Counted from the first letter of the stretch, positions 9,104 through 18,399 are shown. The stretch is 64,000 nt of DNA from an uncultured Collinsella sp. (GCA_900541015.1 UQIB01000009.1:10106-74105); one strand, 5' to 3'. The notes: generated by a model from the letters alone, not told the origin. Numbers and translations are program-made.

Positions 9104-9460
9104 TTATTCGGCCGCCTCGCGCAGGGCCGACATCGTAGCCGCATATTGCTGCTGCAACGCATGCATTCCCTCGCGAGCGCCGTCAACGGCATCGGCGCCG
9201 CGCAGCGCTTCGGTCACCACGACCGCCGGCTCGTACAGATTATCGAATCCCAGGTTCTGGCTCACGCCCTTGAGCGTGTGCGCTGCCATAAACGCTTCCT
9301 CGGCGTCTCCTGCCGCCATGGCAGCCTCCAACCTGTCCATGCTCTCGTCATCTAAAAACTTGAGGGCAAAGCGGCTAAGCATTTCCTCGCCCATCAGCCG
9401 AGCGCACGCGTCATCATAATTAGCGCCGATCTTCTCATACGCCTCACGCATGGAAATCAT
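9104..9460 (-). CDS. Hpt (histidine phosphotransfer) domain protein
   Basis: A 118-residue all-helical protein with the phosphotransfer motif AAHTLKGVSQNLGF; the His is the phosphorylatable residue. Hpt proteins shuttle phosphate between receiver domains. It lies 23 bases downstream of the GGDEF-REC-HD-GYP gene on the same strand, so the receiver of that protein is the likely partner. RBS AAAGGAG is nine bases from the ATG. No histidine kinase is encoded in the window. Confidence 0.88.
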   Translation of the reverse strand: MISMREAYEKIGANYDDACARLMGEEMLSRFALKFLDDESMDRLEAAMAAGDAEEAFMAAHTLKGVSQNLGFDNLYEPAVVVTEALRGADAVDGAREGMHALQQQYAATMSALREAAE

Positions 9461-9483
9461 GGATTAAAACTCCTTTGGTCAAA

Positions 9484-11364
9484 CTAAATCGTGGGAAACG
9501 CGACAACGTCGGCGGGGCGTGCCAACGTCTCGGCAATACGGTCTTGCACCTCGAGCAGGCAGTCGAGCAACAGCGGGTTAAAGGTGCCGCACTTACCGTC
9601 CGGGATCATCTGGATCGCCTCCTTGTGCGGGATAGCGTCCTTGTACACGCGCACGCTCGTCAGCGCATCATACACGTCGGCCACCGAGACCACCTGCGCG
9701 GCAATGGGAATCTCGTCGCCCTTAAGGCCATCGGGATAACCCTTGCCGTCCCAGCGCTCGTGATGCCAACGCGCAATCTGGTACGCATATTCCATAAGCG
9801 CATTGCCGACGTGATGGCGACCCAGCTCAAGCAACATGTCGGCGCCGATCGTGGTATGCGTCTTCATAATCTCGAACTCCTCGGGCGTAAGGCGCCCGGG
9901 TTTGTTGAGGATCGCATCGTCAATCGCCATCTTGCCAATATCGTGCAGCGCCGAAGCCAGGGCAATCGTGGAGCGCTCCTCATTGTCGAGGGAGATAGTG
10001 TCGCTACGCTGGACCAGACAGTCAAGCAGCAGCTCGGTCAGCTTCTCGATGTTCGTAACGTGCCTGCCGCTCTCGCCGTTGCGAAGCTCCATGACGCCGG
10101 CCATGATGTCGATGAGCATGCGACTGTTCTTGACGCGCTCGTTGTACTGCTGGGACAGCAGGCTCGTCAGGCGGCGCTGTTTGGCGTATAGGCGGATGGT
10201 GTTGCTTACACGGCGGCGCACGACACGGGAGTCAAACGGGCGGTTGATATAGTCCGAGGCGCCCAGCTCGTACGCGCGCAGAACCATATCATCGGAATCT
10301 TCGCTCGAAATCATGATGAAAGGCAGATTGTCGATACCCGATCGGCGCGACAGATCGGCCAACACCTCAAAGCCGCTTATGCCCGGCATGACAATATCCA
10401 GCAGCACGAGCGACAGTTCATCGCCATAGCGGTCGACCATGTCGAGTGCCGCGCGACCGTTATCAGCCTCGAGGATGCAATACTCATCCTTGAGCATCTC
10501 GTTGAGAATGGCTCGGTTCATCTCGGAGTCATCGACAATAAGCACCAAAGGCTTTTCGCTTTGGAAGGCCTCGATGGAATCGGCATCAGTCACGACCGTA
10601 CCGGCTTTTGCCTTAGCGCGGCTCAGTAACTGGACAGCACGGCCAACGCCCTCATCGACCGTCTCGCCATGAATGCGAACGCCACCAACACATGCCGTCA
10701 AGCTCACGTACTCATGGCCCGGAACAATCGTGGCATGAACGGCATCGGATACCTGATGCAGGCGACGGGCGAAGTCATCGGAGGGAATATTGGGCATGAC
10801 GACCACAAACTTGTCGCAGCCATAGCGCACAAGCTCGTCAGTCGAACGAATTCCGCTGCGTATGGCTGTCGCCACAGCACCGAGTGCAAGGTCGCCGGCA
10901 TGATGGCCACACGTATCGTTGAAGACCCTAAAATCATCAAGGTCGATCATCGCAACGCCGGCATTCATGCGGGCGCTACGGAGCTTTTCCTCGTAATATC
11001 GGCGATTGCGCACACTCGTCAGCACGTCGGTGTAGACAAGGTCCTCTTCTGCAGTCTCTTGTTCATCGATCGGACGCACCATCAGCAGGACGTGAGGCTC
11101 GCCCTCGACCTTCAGAGGGCGTAGGCGAGCGCGGTACTCAACACCATCGTTGAGCAGTTGCTCCGACAACTCATCGGAGTCTGCCAAAGCCTCAAGACTC
11201 GACTGACGCAGACAAGGGCAGCGATCGCCGGCGAGCAGGCAGTTAGGCTCGCTCTTAATCTGATCGGCCGACAGCAAACGCACCACGGGGTAGGTCTTCG
11301 CGACGCGGGCGACCTCAGCGGCAGCCTCCTCGTCGGTTAGATTGACCTCGTGATTATTGAGCAT
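9484..11364 (-). CDS. Three-domain signalling protein GGDEF-like / receiver / HD-GYP
   Basis: A 626-residue soluble protein. Residues about 95-235 are a GGDEF fold (DVLTSVRNRRYYEEK, MIDLDDFRVFND) in which the active-site loop reads RYGCDKF instead of GGDEF, so cyclase activity is doubtful. Residues about 270-390 are a receiver (LIVDDSEMNR, LLDIVMPGISG) with the usual switch Lys replaced by Arg in YINRPF. Residues about 410-600 form an HD-GYP phosphodiesterase (HDIGKMAIDD, HHERWDGKGYPDGL) with all key metal ligands. The likely job is cyclic-di-GMP hydrolysis controlled by phosphorylation through the adjacent Hpt protein. RBS AAGGGG precedes the ATG. Confidence 0.88.
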   Translation of the reverse strand: MLNNHEVNLTDEEAAAEVARVAKTYPVVRLLSADQIKSEPNCLLAGDRCPCLRQSSLEALADSDELSEQLLNDGVEYRARLRPLKVEGEPHVLLMVRPIDEQETAEEDLVYTDVLTSVRNRRYYEEKLRSARMNAGVAMIDLDDFRVFNDTCGHHAGDLALGAVATAIRSGIRSTDELVRYGCDKFVVVMPNIPSDDFARRLHQVSDAVHATIVPGHEYVSLTACVGGVRIHGETVDEGVGRAVQLLSRAKAKAGTVVTDADSIEAFQSEKPLVLIVDDSEMNRAILNEMLKDEYCILEADNGRAALDMVDRYGDELSLVLLDIVMPGISGFEVLADLSRRSGIDNLPFIMISSEDSDDMVLRAYELGASDYINRPFDSRVVRRRVSNTIRLYAKQRRLTSLLSQQYNERVKNSRMLIDIMAGVMELRNGESGRHVTNIEKLTELLLDCLVQRSDTISLDNEERSTIALASALHDIGKMAIDDAILNKPGRLTPEEFEIMKTHTTIGADMLLELGRHHVGNALMEYAYQIARWHHERWDGKGYPDGLKGDEIPIAAQVVSVADVYDALTSVRVYKDAIPHKEAIQMIPDGKCGTFNPLLLDCLLEVQDRIAETLARPADVVAFPTI

Positions 11365-11575
11365 ATGGGGCCCCTTCGATAGTTTCGCATGGTAGCGGTG
11401 GGTTCCAAATGCTACAAGGGTAACACCTTGCCGATGCAGGTAAGCACGTGAATGCTGTTACATTTTTATGAGTTGGCAGACGGTGCGATTGAAGCCGCAG
11501 GCGTGAGGTTTTGAGCACATTTGTTAACACGGCCGAAACGTTTGCGGGTGAAGGCTGTTTTGATTTTTACGGCTG

Positions 11576-12373
11576 CTAGAGCTCCAGGATGCCACGGACA
11601 GTCTGGGCAGCCGCTGCCGGGCGATCGCGCAGGCCGTTGTGCGCGCCGGGAACCATTACGAGCGGACAGTCCAAAAGCTCAGCCGCCATCCTCGTTCCCG
11701 CCTCGCGAGGCGTACCAATCGAGAGCTCGCCCAAAAGCACGGCGGCCACCGTTTTCGACGCGCGAACGCTATCCCAATCGGGAACGCAGGTCATAGTAAT
11801 CCCGTATTCGTTCGCCATGAAACTGCGGCCGTTGCGCAGGGCATGCTTAGCTTCTGCCTCGGTTAACTTGGGGGCCTCAGGGTCCGAATCGCCGATGGCG
11901 CCCAGGAAGGCCCGTAATGCCCTGGAAACCTTTCCCGCGGCGATCATCTCGAGCAAAACCGGGGCCGCACCCAGGCCGGCGCCCTCATCCGTCACGGCGG
12001 GTTCATGCAGAATCGCACGCGAGATTATGGCGGGGTTTGCACGGAGAAGCTCCAGGGCCACCAACGTACCGGCACTGTGCGCGAGCACGTTTGCCGGAGC
12101 GCCAATATGCTCGATAACAGCCTGCAGGTCGGCGGCCTGGGCAGCGAGGTCGTAGCGTCCGTCTGCAGCGTCGCCGCTCTCGCCGCAACCGCGGCGGTCG
12201 TAGGCAATGACGCGACAGTCGCGGGCGAGCTCGCGGGCGATGGCGTCAAAAAAGACACCGTCGACGCAGGCGCCGTGCACGCACACCAAGGCGGGTGTAT
12301 CGGACGATACAACCGGACTGGCATACTCGCGGCAGGCAATCGTGGTGCCCGCATTCTCGACCGTAAATTCCAT
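11576..12373 (-). CDS. Alpha/beta hydrolase
   Basis: A protein of about 265 residues with the classical alpha/beta hydrolase order: oxyanion HG in LVCVHGACVDG, nucleophile Ser in LAHSAGTLVALELL, and catalytic His in VMVPGAHNGLRDRP. Substrate unknown. The ATG at 12373 sits six bases behind GGGG; the reading frame continues upstream to 12436, so the true start could be earlier. It is divergent from the radical SAM gene, and the 175 bases between them presumably hold both promoters. Confidence 0.82.
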   Translation of the reverse strand: MEFTVENAGTTIACREYASPVVSSDTPALVCVHGACVDGVFFDAIARELARDCRVIAYDRRGCGESGDAADGRYDLAAQAADLQAVIEHIGAPANVLAHSAGTLVALELLRANPAIISRAILHEPAVTDEGAGLGAAPVLLEMIAAGKVSRALRAFLGAIGDSDPEAPKLTEAEAKHALRNGRSFMANEYGITMTCVPDWDSVRASKTVAAVLLGELSIGTPREAGTRMAAELLDCPLVMVPGAHNGLRDRPAAAAQTVRGILEL

Positions 12374-12548
12374 GTTGTGCCCCATCGTCTTGCGTTTTGT
12401 TAACAGATTAACTGTACCCGACCCGATACCTTTCATGACGCGGCATCGAAGGCAGAGTTAAAAAACGAAACCTGCAAAGCACAAGCCCGGACCATACGTT
12501 GGAGCCGATGCTATGCTTAAGGTTAATTGTCTTGAGGAGCTTTTACCT

Positions 12549-13325
12549 ATGTCTACGTTTCTAAATGCCAGCCCCATCTTTGGGCCCGTTCGCAGCCGTC
12601 GCCTGGGCCTTTCGCTCGGTGTCAACATGATGCCGGCGAGCGGCAAGATCTGCACGTTCGACTGCATCTACTGCGAGAACGGTCTCAATGCCGAGCGCCC
12701 CTGCCACGAATCGTATAACACGGCTGCCGTGGTGCTCGATGCACTCGAGGCCAAATTGCGCGAGATGGCAGTCGAAGGTGAGCTGCCCGATGTAATCACG
12801 TTTGCCGGCAACGGCGAGCCCACCGCCGCACCGGAGTTTCCGCAGGCCATCGCCGGCGCTGTCGCGCTGCGCGACGAGCTTGCCCCAAACTCCAAGATTG
12901 CCGTGCTCTCCAACGGCACGCGCGCCGACCGCCCCGAGGTGCACGACGCGCTCATGATGGTCGACGACAACATCCTCAAGCTCGATACGATCGACCCGGC
13001 ATTTATCCAGCTGCTCGATCAACCCGTTGGCCCCTACGATGTGGAGCATCAGATCGAGACGTTCGCGAGCTTTAACGGCCACGTCATTATCCAGACGATG
13101 TTTTTGACCGGCGAACATCAGGGCAAGCCTCTCGACAATACCGGCGAGGAGTTCGTTGGCCCTTGGCTCGCGGCACTCGAGCGCATTCGTCCGCAGGAGG
13201 CGACCATCTACACGGTGGCGCGCGAGACACCGGTCGCCGGCCTTGCCAAAGCGGCGCCCGAGGTGCTCGACGCCATTGCCGCGCGCGTCCAAGCCCTCAG
13301 CATTCCCTGCCAGGTAAGCTACTAG
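12549..13325 (+). CDS. Radical SAM protein (COG0731-like Fe-S oxidoreductase)
   Basis: A 258-residue protein with the radical SAM cluster motif Cys-x3-Cys-x2-Cys in CTFDCIYCENG, preceded by GPVRSRRLGLSLGVN, and the SAM-contacting GNGEPT. This wording fits the COG0731 group related to wybutosine-type Fe-S oxidoreductases, most bacterial members of which have no defined function. The ATG at 12549 follows GAGGAGC at good distance and was chosen over 12513. No partner gene is adjacent, so the substrate is unknown. Confidence 0.8.
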   Translation: MSTFLNASPIFGPVRSRRLGLSLGVNMMPASGKICTFDCIYCENGLNAERPCHESYNTAAVVLDALEAKLREMAVEGELPDVITFAGNGEPTAAPEFPQAIAGAVALRDELAPNSKIAVLSNGTRADRPEVHDALMMVDDNILKLDTIDPAFIQLLDQPVGPYDVEHQIETFASFNGHVIIQTMFLTGEHQGKPLDNTGEEFVGPWLAALERIRPQEATIYTVARETPVAGLAKAAPEVLDAIAARVQALSIPCQVSY

Positions 13326-13366
13326 CAAAACCACGCAGCAGCCAGTGTCCGCCATCCCACTCCATC

Positions 13367-13433
13367 AGTTGCGGTGATATAGTTCCTATTTGTGCTGTTA
13401 AACCGCTTAAATCGGAACTATATCACCGCAACT
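13367..13433. repeat. 67-bp inverted repeat (copy 1)
   Basis: AGTTGCGGTGATATAGTTCC (13367-13386) and its exact complement (13414-13433) enclose 27 bases. A second copy of exactly the same length lies at 19758-19824. It lies between the radical SAM and map genes. Confidence 0.8.
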
Positions 13434-13454
13434 TTTATGGATACGTGAGTGGGC

Positions 13455-13482
13455 TATACTAGCTGCGGATGAAAGGAAGTTA
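13455..13482 (+). promoter_or_regulatory. Predicted -10 box and RBS of map
   Basis: TATACT at 13455-13460 and GAAAGGAAG 7 bases before the ATG at 13486. No convincing -35 box is visible because the 67-bp inverted repeat occupies the region. Confidence 0.4.
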
Positions 13483-13485
13483 GCC

Positions 13486-14373
13486 ATGTTTGACAACGGA
13501 CCTGTGCCCGGCCGCAACGACGCCTGCTGGTGCGGCAGCGGCAAAAAATATAAGAAATGTCATAGCGCCTTCGACGAGCGCCTCGAGCGCCTGTGGGAAG
13601 AGGGCTGGGAGGTCCTGCCCCGCACGCTCTACAAGACGCCCGCCGATATCGAGGGCATCAAGCGCTCGGCCGCCATCAACGTGGGCGTGCTCGACTACGT
13701 AGGTGAGCACATCGCCGCAGGCATGACCACCAACCAGATCGACCAGATGATCTACGACTACACCGTCGAGCACGGCGGCACGCCGGCAGACCTCAACTAC
13801 GAGGGCTACCCCAAGAGCGTATGCACCTCGATCAATGACGTCGTCTGTCACGGCATCCCCTGCGATACGGACGTGTTGCACGAGGGCGACATCATCAACG
13901 TGGACTGCTCCACGATCTTGGACGGCTACTTTAGCGACTCGAGCCGCATGTTCTGCATCGGCGAGGTCTCTGCCGAGCGCCAGCATCTTGTCGACGTCAC
14001 CCGCGCCAGCGTGGAGGCGGGTCTGGCCGCCGTCAAGCCGTGGCTGCCGCTGTCCGTGATGGCCGAGGCCGTGCAAAAGACGGTCGAGGACGCCGGTTTT
14101 AGCGTGGTGCGCGAGTACGGCGGACACGGCATCGGTAAGGAGTTCCACGAGGACCCGTTTGTGGGCTTTACCACCGAGGCGCCCGATGTGGACACCATTA
14201 TGGCTCCGGGCATGGTCTTTACCATCGAGCCCATGGTCAACGCCGGAGCGCCCGACATCAAGATCAGCAAGGGCGATGGCTGGTGCGTGCGCACCAAGGA
14301 CGGCAGCGATTCGGCCCAGTGCGAGGTACAGCTCGTGGTGACCGAGGACGGTTACGAACTGCTGAGCTGGTAG
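13486..14373 (+). CDS. map: Methionine aminopeptidase with N-terminal SEC-C zinc motif
   Basis: A 295-residue type I methionine aminopeptidase that removes the initiator Met. Residues about 5-26 form a SEC-C motif (NDACWCGSGKKYKKCH), a zinc-binding tag seen on map in some Gram-positives and thought to aid ribosome contact. The catalytic domain shows NDVVCHGIPCD, metal ligands in NVDCS and DGYFSDSSRMF, GHGIGKEFHEDP, and MVFTIEPM. Metal-binding His and Glu residues are all present. A strong terminator follows. Confidence 0.95.
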   Translation: MFDNGPVPGRNDACWCGSGKKYKKCHSAFDERLERLWEEGWEVLPRTLYKTPADIEGIKRSAAINVGVLDYVGEHIAAGMTTNQIDQMIYDYTVEHGGTPADLNYEGYPKSVCTSINDVVCHGIPCDTDVLHEGDIINVDCSTILDGYFSDSSRMFCIGEVSAERQHLVDVTRASVEAGLAAVKPWLPLSVMAEAVQKTVEDAGFSVVREYGGHGIGKEFHEDPFVGFTTEAPDVDTIMAPGMVFTIEPMVNAGAPDIKISKGDGWCVRTKDGSDSAQCEVQLVVTEDGYELLSW

Positions 14374-14382
14374 CTGCGGATG

Positions 14383-14434
14383 CGCCGGGCTTCGCGATGG
14401 ATATGTTAACCATCGCGAAGCCCGGCGTTTTATT
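14383..14434 (+). terminator. Rho-independent terminator after map
   Basis: An 18-base perfect stem (CGCCGGGCTTCGCGATGG and complement) followed by TTTTATTT. Confidence 0.92.
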
Positions 14435-14445
14435 TGAACGTTTTA

Positions 14446-14488
14446 CCTGATAAAACCTGCCAAAATAAACCTGTCCCTTTTTGTCAGG
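14446..14488. repeat. CCTGTCCC-loop hairpin repeat (copy 1)
   Basis: CCTGCCAAAA and TTTTGTCAGG flank the loop TAAACCTGTCCC. It matches the copies at 15653, 20549, 24119, 51447 and 61503. Here it lies just before the start of the 2-hydroxyacid dehydrogenase gene and adds a spurious in-frame extension. Confidence 0.8.
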
Positions 14489-14508
14489 TCGAGCGGAGAG
14501 GACTGCTT

Positions 14509-15444
14509 GTGAACATCCTGGTTTTGCTGCCCGTCAATGACCGCCATCGCGCAATTCTTGAGTCGAGTGCTCCGGGCGAGGACTTTATCTACACGAGCGC
14601 CGATGCCGCCACGCGCGAGCAGGTCGCCGATGCCGACGTGATCCTGGGCAACATCGACCCTGACATGCTCACAGCATGTGAGCATCTCCAGCTGCTGCAA
14701 CTGCAGACCGCGGGCTATGACGATTACTTGGCCGCCGGCACCGTGCCAGCCGACGCCAAGCTTTCCTGCTCGGTGGGCGCCTACGGCCAGGCCGTGAGCG
14801 AGCACATGTTTGCCATGGTGCTGTCTATGATGAAGCGCCTGCCCGGCTATCACGACTTGCAGCGCAAGCATCGCTGGGAGGACTTGGGCCCGGTCACCTC
14901 GCTCAAAAACGCCAATGTGCTGGTGCTGGGCGCGGGCGATATCGGTGGCCACTTCGCCACACTCTGCCGCAGCATGGGCGCGCACGTCCGCGGCATCAAG
15001 CGCCATCCGCTCGTCTACCCCATTGTGTTTGAGGACATGGACGGCATGGATGCCCTGTCTGAGCGCTTGGCGGAGGCAGACGTCGTCGCATCCTTTATGC
15101 CGAGCACACCCGAGACCCGCGGCCTGGCGAACGCCGAGTTCTTCGCCGCGATGAAACCGGGCGCCTTCTTTGCCAACGGCGGCCGCGGCGACCTTGTGGT
15201 CGCCGACGACTTGGTTGCCGCCCTGGAGTCGGGACATCTCGCCGGCGCCGCGGTCGACGTCACCGACCCCGAACCGTTGCCTGATACAAGCCCCCTATGG
15301 GATGCGCCCAACATGCTCATCACGCCGCACGTCTCCGGTTGGTTCCACCTGGCAGCCACGCTCAACAATGTGGTCAACATCGCCGCGGAGAACCTGCGTC
15401 ACCTGCAGGCAGGCGAGACGCTTCGCTGCTGGATCGAACACTAG
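14509..15444 (+). CDS. D-isomer specific 2-hydroxyacid dehydrogenase
   Basis: A 311-residue NAD-dependent dehydrogenase. The Rossmann motif is VLVLGAGDIGGHFATLC near residue 135; VASFMPSTPETRGLANAEFF and ANGGRGDLVVADDLV match the family, and the catalytic His is in TPHVSGWFH. Members reduce 2-keto acids or oxidise D-2-hydroxy acids; the substrate is not evident. The GTG at 14509 follows AGAGGA by six bases. An upstream in-frame ATG at 14434 is rejected because the extra 25 codons are translated from the dispersed hairpin repeat. A structured element starts right after the stop. Confidence 0.88.
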   Translation: MNILVLLPVNDRHRAILESSAPGEDFIYTSADAATREQVADADVILGNIDPDMLTACEHLQLLQLQTAGYDDYLAAGTVPADAKLSCSVGAYGQAVSEHMFAMVLSMMKRLPGYHDLQRKHRWEDLGPVTSLKNANVLVLGAGDIGGHFATLCRSMGAHVRGIKRHPLVYPIVFEDMDGMDALSERLAEADVVASFMPSTPETRGLANAEFFAAMKPGAFFANGGRGDLVVADDLVAALESGHLAGAAVDVTDPEPLPDTSPLWDAPNMLITPHVSGWFHLAATLNNVVNIAAENLRHLQAGETLRCWIEH

Positions 15445-15580
15445 GGTTCCGCCGTTCTAACGAACGGCGGACCGGTCGACGCTGTGCGCCGCCCAGAGCG
15501 ACAATTTGCCATTCAAAAGGCAAGGCATGACCAGAAGGTCTATGCCTTGCCTTTTTCATGCCAACTTGTTCGCTCTGGAC
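15445..15580 (+). other. Two-hairpin structured element directly after the stop codon (copy 1)
   Basis: Hairpin I (TCCGCCGTTC/GAACGGCGGA, 15448-15471) begins four bases after the stop. The linker CCGGTCGACGCTG and a GCG follow. Hairpin II is long, from GCCCAGAGCG (15491) to CGCTCTGGAC (15580), and is capped by GACC-AGAA-GGTC (15529-15540). The same linker, the same cap and the same 57-base distance between them recur at 52615-52735 with different stems. A structured RNA or composite terminator is likely. Confidence 0.75.
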
Positions 15581-15652
15581 ATCGCTCGCTGACGTTTGCC
15601 CAACCTGCGGTGTCTTAACAATTCTGTCCAGCTGTTGGCATTGCGGCATTTT

Positions 15653-15695
15653 CCCAGATAAAACCTGCCAAAGTAAACCTGTCCCTTTTTGGCAG
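15653..15695. repeat. CCTGTCCC-loop hairpin repeat (copy 2)
   Basis: AAACCTGCCAAAG and CTTTTTGGCAGATTTT surround AAACCTGTCCC. On the minus strand it follows the stop codon of the M18 peptidase gene immediately, so it could act as its 3' end. Confidence 0.8.
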
Positions 15696-15698
15696 ATT

Positions 15699-17084
15699 TT
15701 AGAGTTCCACGCTTTCGGCGCCGTTGATGGTTAGGTCGCGCTCGTAGAAGGCCGTGAGGGCGCGGATGGCGCACATCACGTCGCGCACGCCGCCGGTCTC
15801 GTAGCTCGAGTGCATGGCCAGCTGCGGCAGGCCCACGTCTACGGCATGCATGCTCGCCTGCATATTCGACAGGTTGCCCAGGGTCGAACCGCCCGCCATA
15901 TCGCTCTTGTTGGCGAAGGCCTGCGTGGGCACGTCGGCGTCATCGCAGATGGCTTGGAACACCGCGCGGCTAAAGGCATCGGTGCAGTAGTGCTGGTTGG
16001 CGGCTTCCTTGATGACAATACCGCCGTTGAGTACGACCTGGTTGCGAACATCGCACTTCTCGGCGTGGTTGGGGTGCACGGCATGCGCGTTGTCGCAGCT
16101 CACGAGCATCGAGGCGGCAAGTGCGCGGTAGTACGATTCGTCGTCAAAGCCCAGCGAGCCGTTAATGCGGCGTAGCGCATCGGCCAAGAAAGTCGACATA
16201 GCACCCTGCTTGGTCTCGGAGCCAACCTCCTCGTTATCAAAGCAGCAGAAAACCGAAACGTCGTGCGCATTCTCGGCACCCAAAAATGCCTGCAGCGAGG
16301 TATAGGCGCAGGCCAGGTCGTCAAGTTTGGGCGTCGAGATAAACTCGTCGGCCCAACCCCAAATGCGCGCATCCTGACGATTGACCAGGAACAGATCGCG
16401 GCCCAAAATTTGCTCGGGCTCAACGTCCAGCTCATCGGCAATCAGAGCGTCAAAATCTCCCTGCTTGAGTTCACCGGCGCTGATGAGCGGGCACAGGTCA
16501 ACGGCTCGGTTGGGAGCAAAGCTCTCGTTAACGCCACGGTTCATATGGATGGCAAGGCTCGGAATAATGGCAACCTCGCGCTCGGTGGCAAGCAGGCGGC
16601 TCTCAATACGCTCGCCTTCGCGCACCAGTACGCGGCCCGCGAGCGCCAGCGGGCGGTCGAACCAGGTGTAGTCGATCATGCCGCCGTATGCCTCGGTGTT
16701 CAGGCGCAGCGTCTCGCCCGCGCCGTCAAGCTCGGGCACAGCCTTGACCTTAAACGTCGGCGAGTCACTGTGCGACGCCGTCAGCTGAAAATGGTAGTCG
16801 CCGGCAACGCCGTCCTCGCCCCACGTCGCGGCCAGGTCCTCGCCCACCTTAAAGGCAACAACGCTCGAGGTGTTGCGCTGCGTGTAATAACGCCCGCCCG
16901 GCTCGATGTCCCACGCCGCATTCTCGGGCAGGTAGGTAAAGCCTGCCTCGTCGAGCTCGGCCATAATGGTCGCCGCCGTATGGAACATGCTGGGGCATGC
17001 CTCGATAAAGTCGATAAGGTCGTTGGCGGCCTCGATATCATCGGCCGTCACATGCGCGCGCTCGGGCGTTTCCTGATCCGTCAT
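15699..17084 (-). CDS. M18 family aminopeptidase
   Basis: A 461-residue zinc aminopeptidase of the M18 family (aspartyl aminopeptidase-like, ApeB group), cytoplasmic. Metal-binding and catalytic motifs are visible: TASHSDSPTFKVK, CCFDNEEVGSETKQG, SCDNAHAVHPNH, and the C-terminal MHSSYETGGVRDV. The ATG at 17084 is preceded by AAAGGGGAGAGC and fits the usual family length; an upstream in-frame ATG at 17195 would add 37 residues without family similarity. It probably releases N-terminal acidic or neutral residues from peptides. Confidence 0.92.
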   Translation of the reverse strand: MTDQETPERAHVTADDIEAANDLIDFIEACPSMFHTAATIMAELDEAGFTYLPENAAWDIEPGGRYYTQRNTSSVVAFKVGEDLAATWGEDGVAGDYHFQLTASHSDSPTFKVKAVPELDGAGETLRLNTEAYGGMIDYTWFDRPLALAGRVLVREGERIESRLLATEREVAIIPSLAIHMNRGVNESFAPNRAVDLCPLISAGELKQGDFDALIADELDVEPEQILGRDLFLVNRQDARIWGWADEFISTPKLDDLACAYTSLQAFLGAENAHDVSVFCCFDNEEVGSETKQGAMSTFLADALRRINGSLGFDDESYYRALAASMLVSCDNAHAVHPNHAEKCDVRNQVVLNGGIVIKEAANQHYCTDAFSRAVFQAICDDADVPTQAFANKSDMAGGSTLGNLSNMQASMHAVDVGLPQLAMHSSYETGGVRDVMCAIRALTAFYERDLTINGAESVEL

Positions 17085-17245
17085 GCTCTCCCCTTTCGCT
17101 GGGTTGATGGTCCCTTCCAGCATACCCCGCCGCGCCAGCGCCGCACTCTTCATTCCGTGCTTAATTCCGCGCCGCTCACCAACTTGAGCCATCATGCCCG
17201 CGTTCCTTTTGCGACAATTGCGCTAACAGGACGAGAGGAGCCGTC

Positions 17246-18331
17246 ATGAAGCCACGTAACATTGCCATCGCCCGCGGTGTCGCGGGAGTCGCCGTCGGCC
17301 TTGCCGCTGCCACCGGTATCGTTTATCACAAGCAAATCAAGTCCGCCGCGTCGCTCAAACGCTTGACCGGCTACGCGGATGGCTATGACCTGTACGCAAT
17401 CGACATCGCCTACGACTACGATCTTGATCGCATCATCGCCGCTGGCGTGCGCGACGACCAGGCCTACATCGATGCCGTGGTGGCGCAGGTGCTGCCCGGT
17501 GTGCCGGCACATGTCCAGGCGCCCCAGTTTGCCTGCAGCGCTTTTGTCGCCGTAGATGCCGAAGGCCGCGTGCGCACCGGTCGCAATTACGACTTTAAGG
17601 ACGACACCTCGGCGCTGCTGGTGCGCAATCACCCACGCGGCGGCTATGCTTCCATCGGGTTTGCCGCCCTCAATAACCTGGGCGCCAACACTCCGCTTGA
17701 CTCCATCACCGGACGCGCCGCGGCGTTGATGGGCCCGTTTGCCCAGCTCGACGGTGTTAACGAATGCGGCGTGTCCATTGCCGTACTCACCCTGGATTCC
17801 AAGCCCTGTGACCAGGACACGCAACGCCCCGCCATCAATACCTCGCTCGCCATCCGCCTGGTGCTCGACCGTGCCGCCACCACGCAAGAAGCTGTCGACC
17901 TGCTTTCCGCCTACGACATGCACGCTATGGCAGGACGCGATTACCACTTCTTTATCAACGACGCCGCCGGTGACGCGCGCGTAGTAGAGTGGGATCTGCG
18001 CGATCCGGACCGCGCTTTCAACGCGACTCCTGTACGCCAGGTTACGAACTTCTACGCCTGCTATGGCGACGAAGTGCTGCCCAACCAAAAGAATGGCAAG
18101 CTGGGCCATGGTAAAGAGCGCGCCGTCGCAATCGCCGATGTCCTTGACGCCCATGTCGGTGCCCAGGACGAAACGATTGCCTGGGAAGCCCTGCGCGCCG
18201 CAGCGCAAGAGCCCAATCCGGAAGACATCACCAGCAATACGCAATGGTCGGTCGTCTTTGACAATACCGAACCCGCCGCCGCTATTACGCTGCGCCGCCA
18301 CTGGGGCGACGTCGACGCCTTCGCACTGTAA
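17246..18331 (+). CDS. Linear amide C-N hydrolase / acyltransferase-like Ntn hydrolase (C45/C59 related)
   Basis: A 361-residue protein with an N-terminal hydrophobic stretch (residues 3-24, VAGVAVGLAAATGI) that could be a membrane anchor or signal. The Ntn-hydrolase core begins with Cys in QFACSAFVAVDAEGRV, followed by RTGRNYDF, and DGVNECGVSIAVLTLD. Relatives cleave linear amides such as penicillin side chains, bile salt conjugates or N-acyl amino acids. Because the Cys is internal, activity would require processing before it or another mechanism. RBS GAGAGGAG precedes the ATG. Substrate unknown; bile salt hydrolase is only one option. Confidence 0.75.
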   Translation: MKPRNIAIARGVAGVAVGLAAATGIVYHKQIKSAASLKRLTGYADGYDLYAIDIAYDYDLDRIIAAGVRDDQAYIDAVVAQVLPGVPAHVQAPQFACSAFVAVDAEGRVRTGRNYDFKDDTSALLVRNHPRGGYASIGFAALNNLGANTPLDSITGRAAALMGPFAQLDGVNECGVSIAVLTLDSKPCDQDTQRPAINTSLAIRLVLDRAATTQEAVDLLSAYDMHAMAGRDYHFFINDAAGDARVVEWDLRDPDRAFNATPVRQVTNFYACYGDEVLPNQKNGKLGHGKERAVAIADVLDAHVGAQDETIAWEALRAAAQEPNPEDITSNTQWSVVFDNTEPAAAITLRRHWGDVDAFAL

Positions 18332-18399
18332 GGAGCCAGGCCCGTCGACCTTACGCTCGCCTGACGTTGTTTACATTTCTATACGCTTGAGCTAACACG

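Noticed and set aside
14434..14508. N-terminal extension of the 2-hydroxyacid dehydrogenase
   Set aside because: The extra 25 codons translate a dispersed hairpin repeat; the same peptide (DKTCQNKPVP) appears at another copy near 20550, and a better start with RBS lies at 14509.
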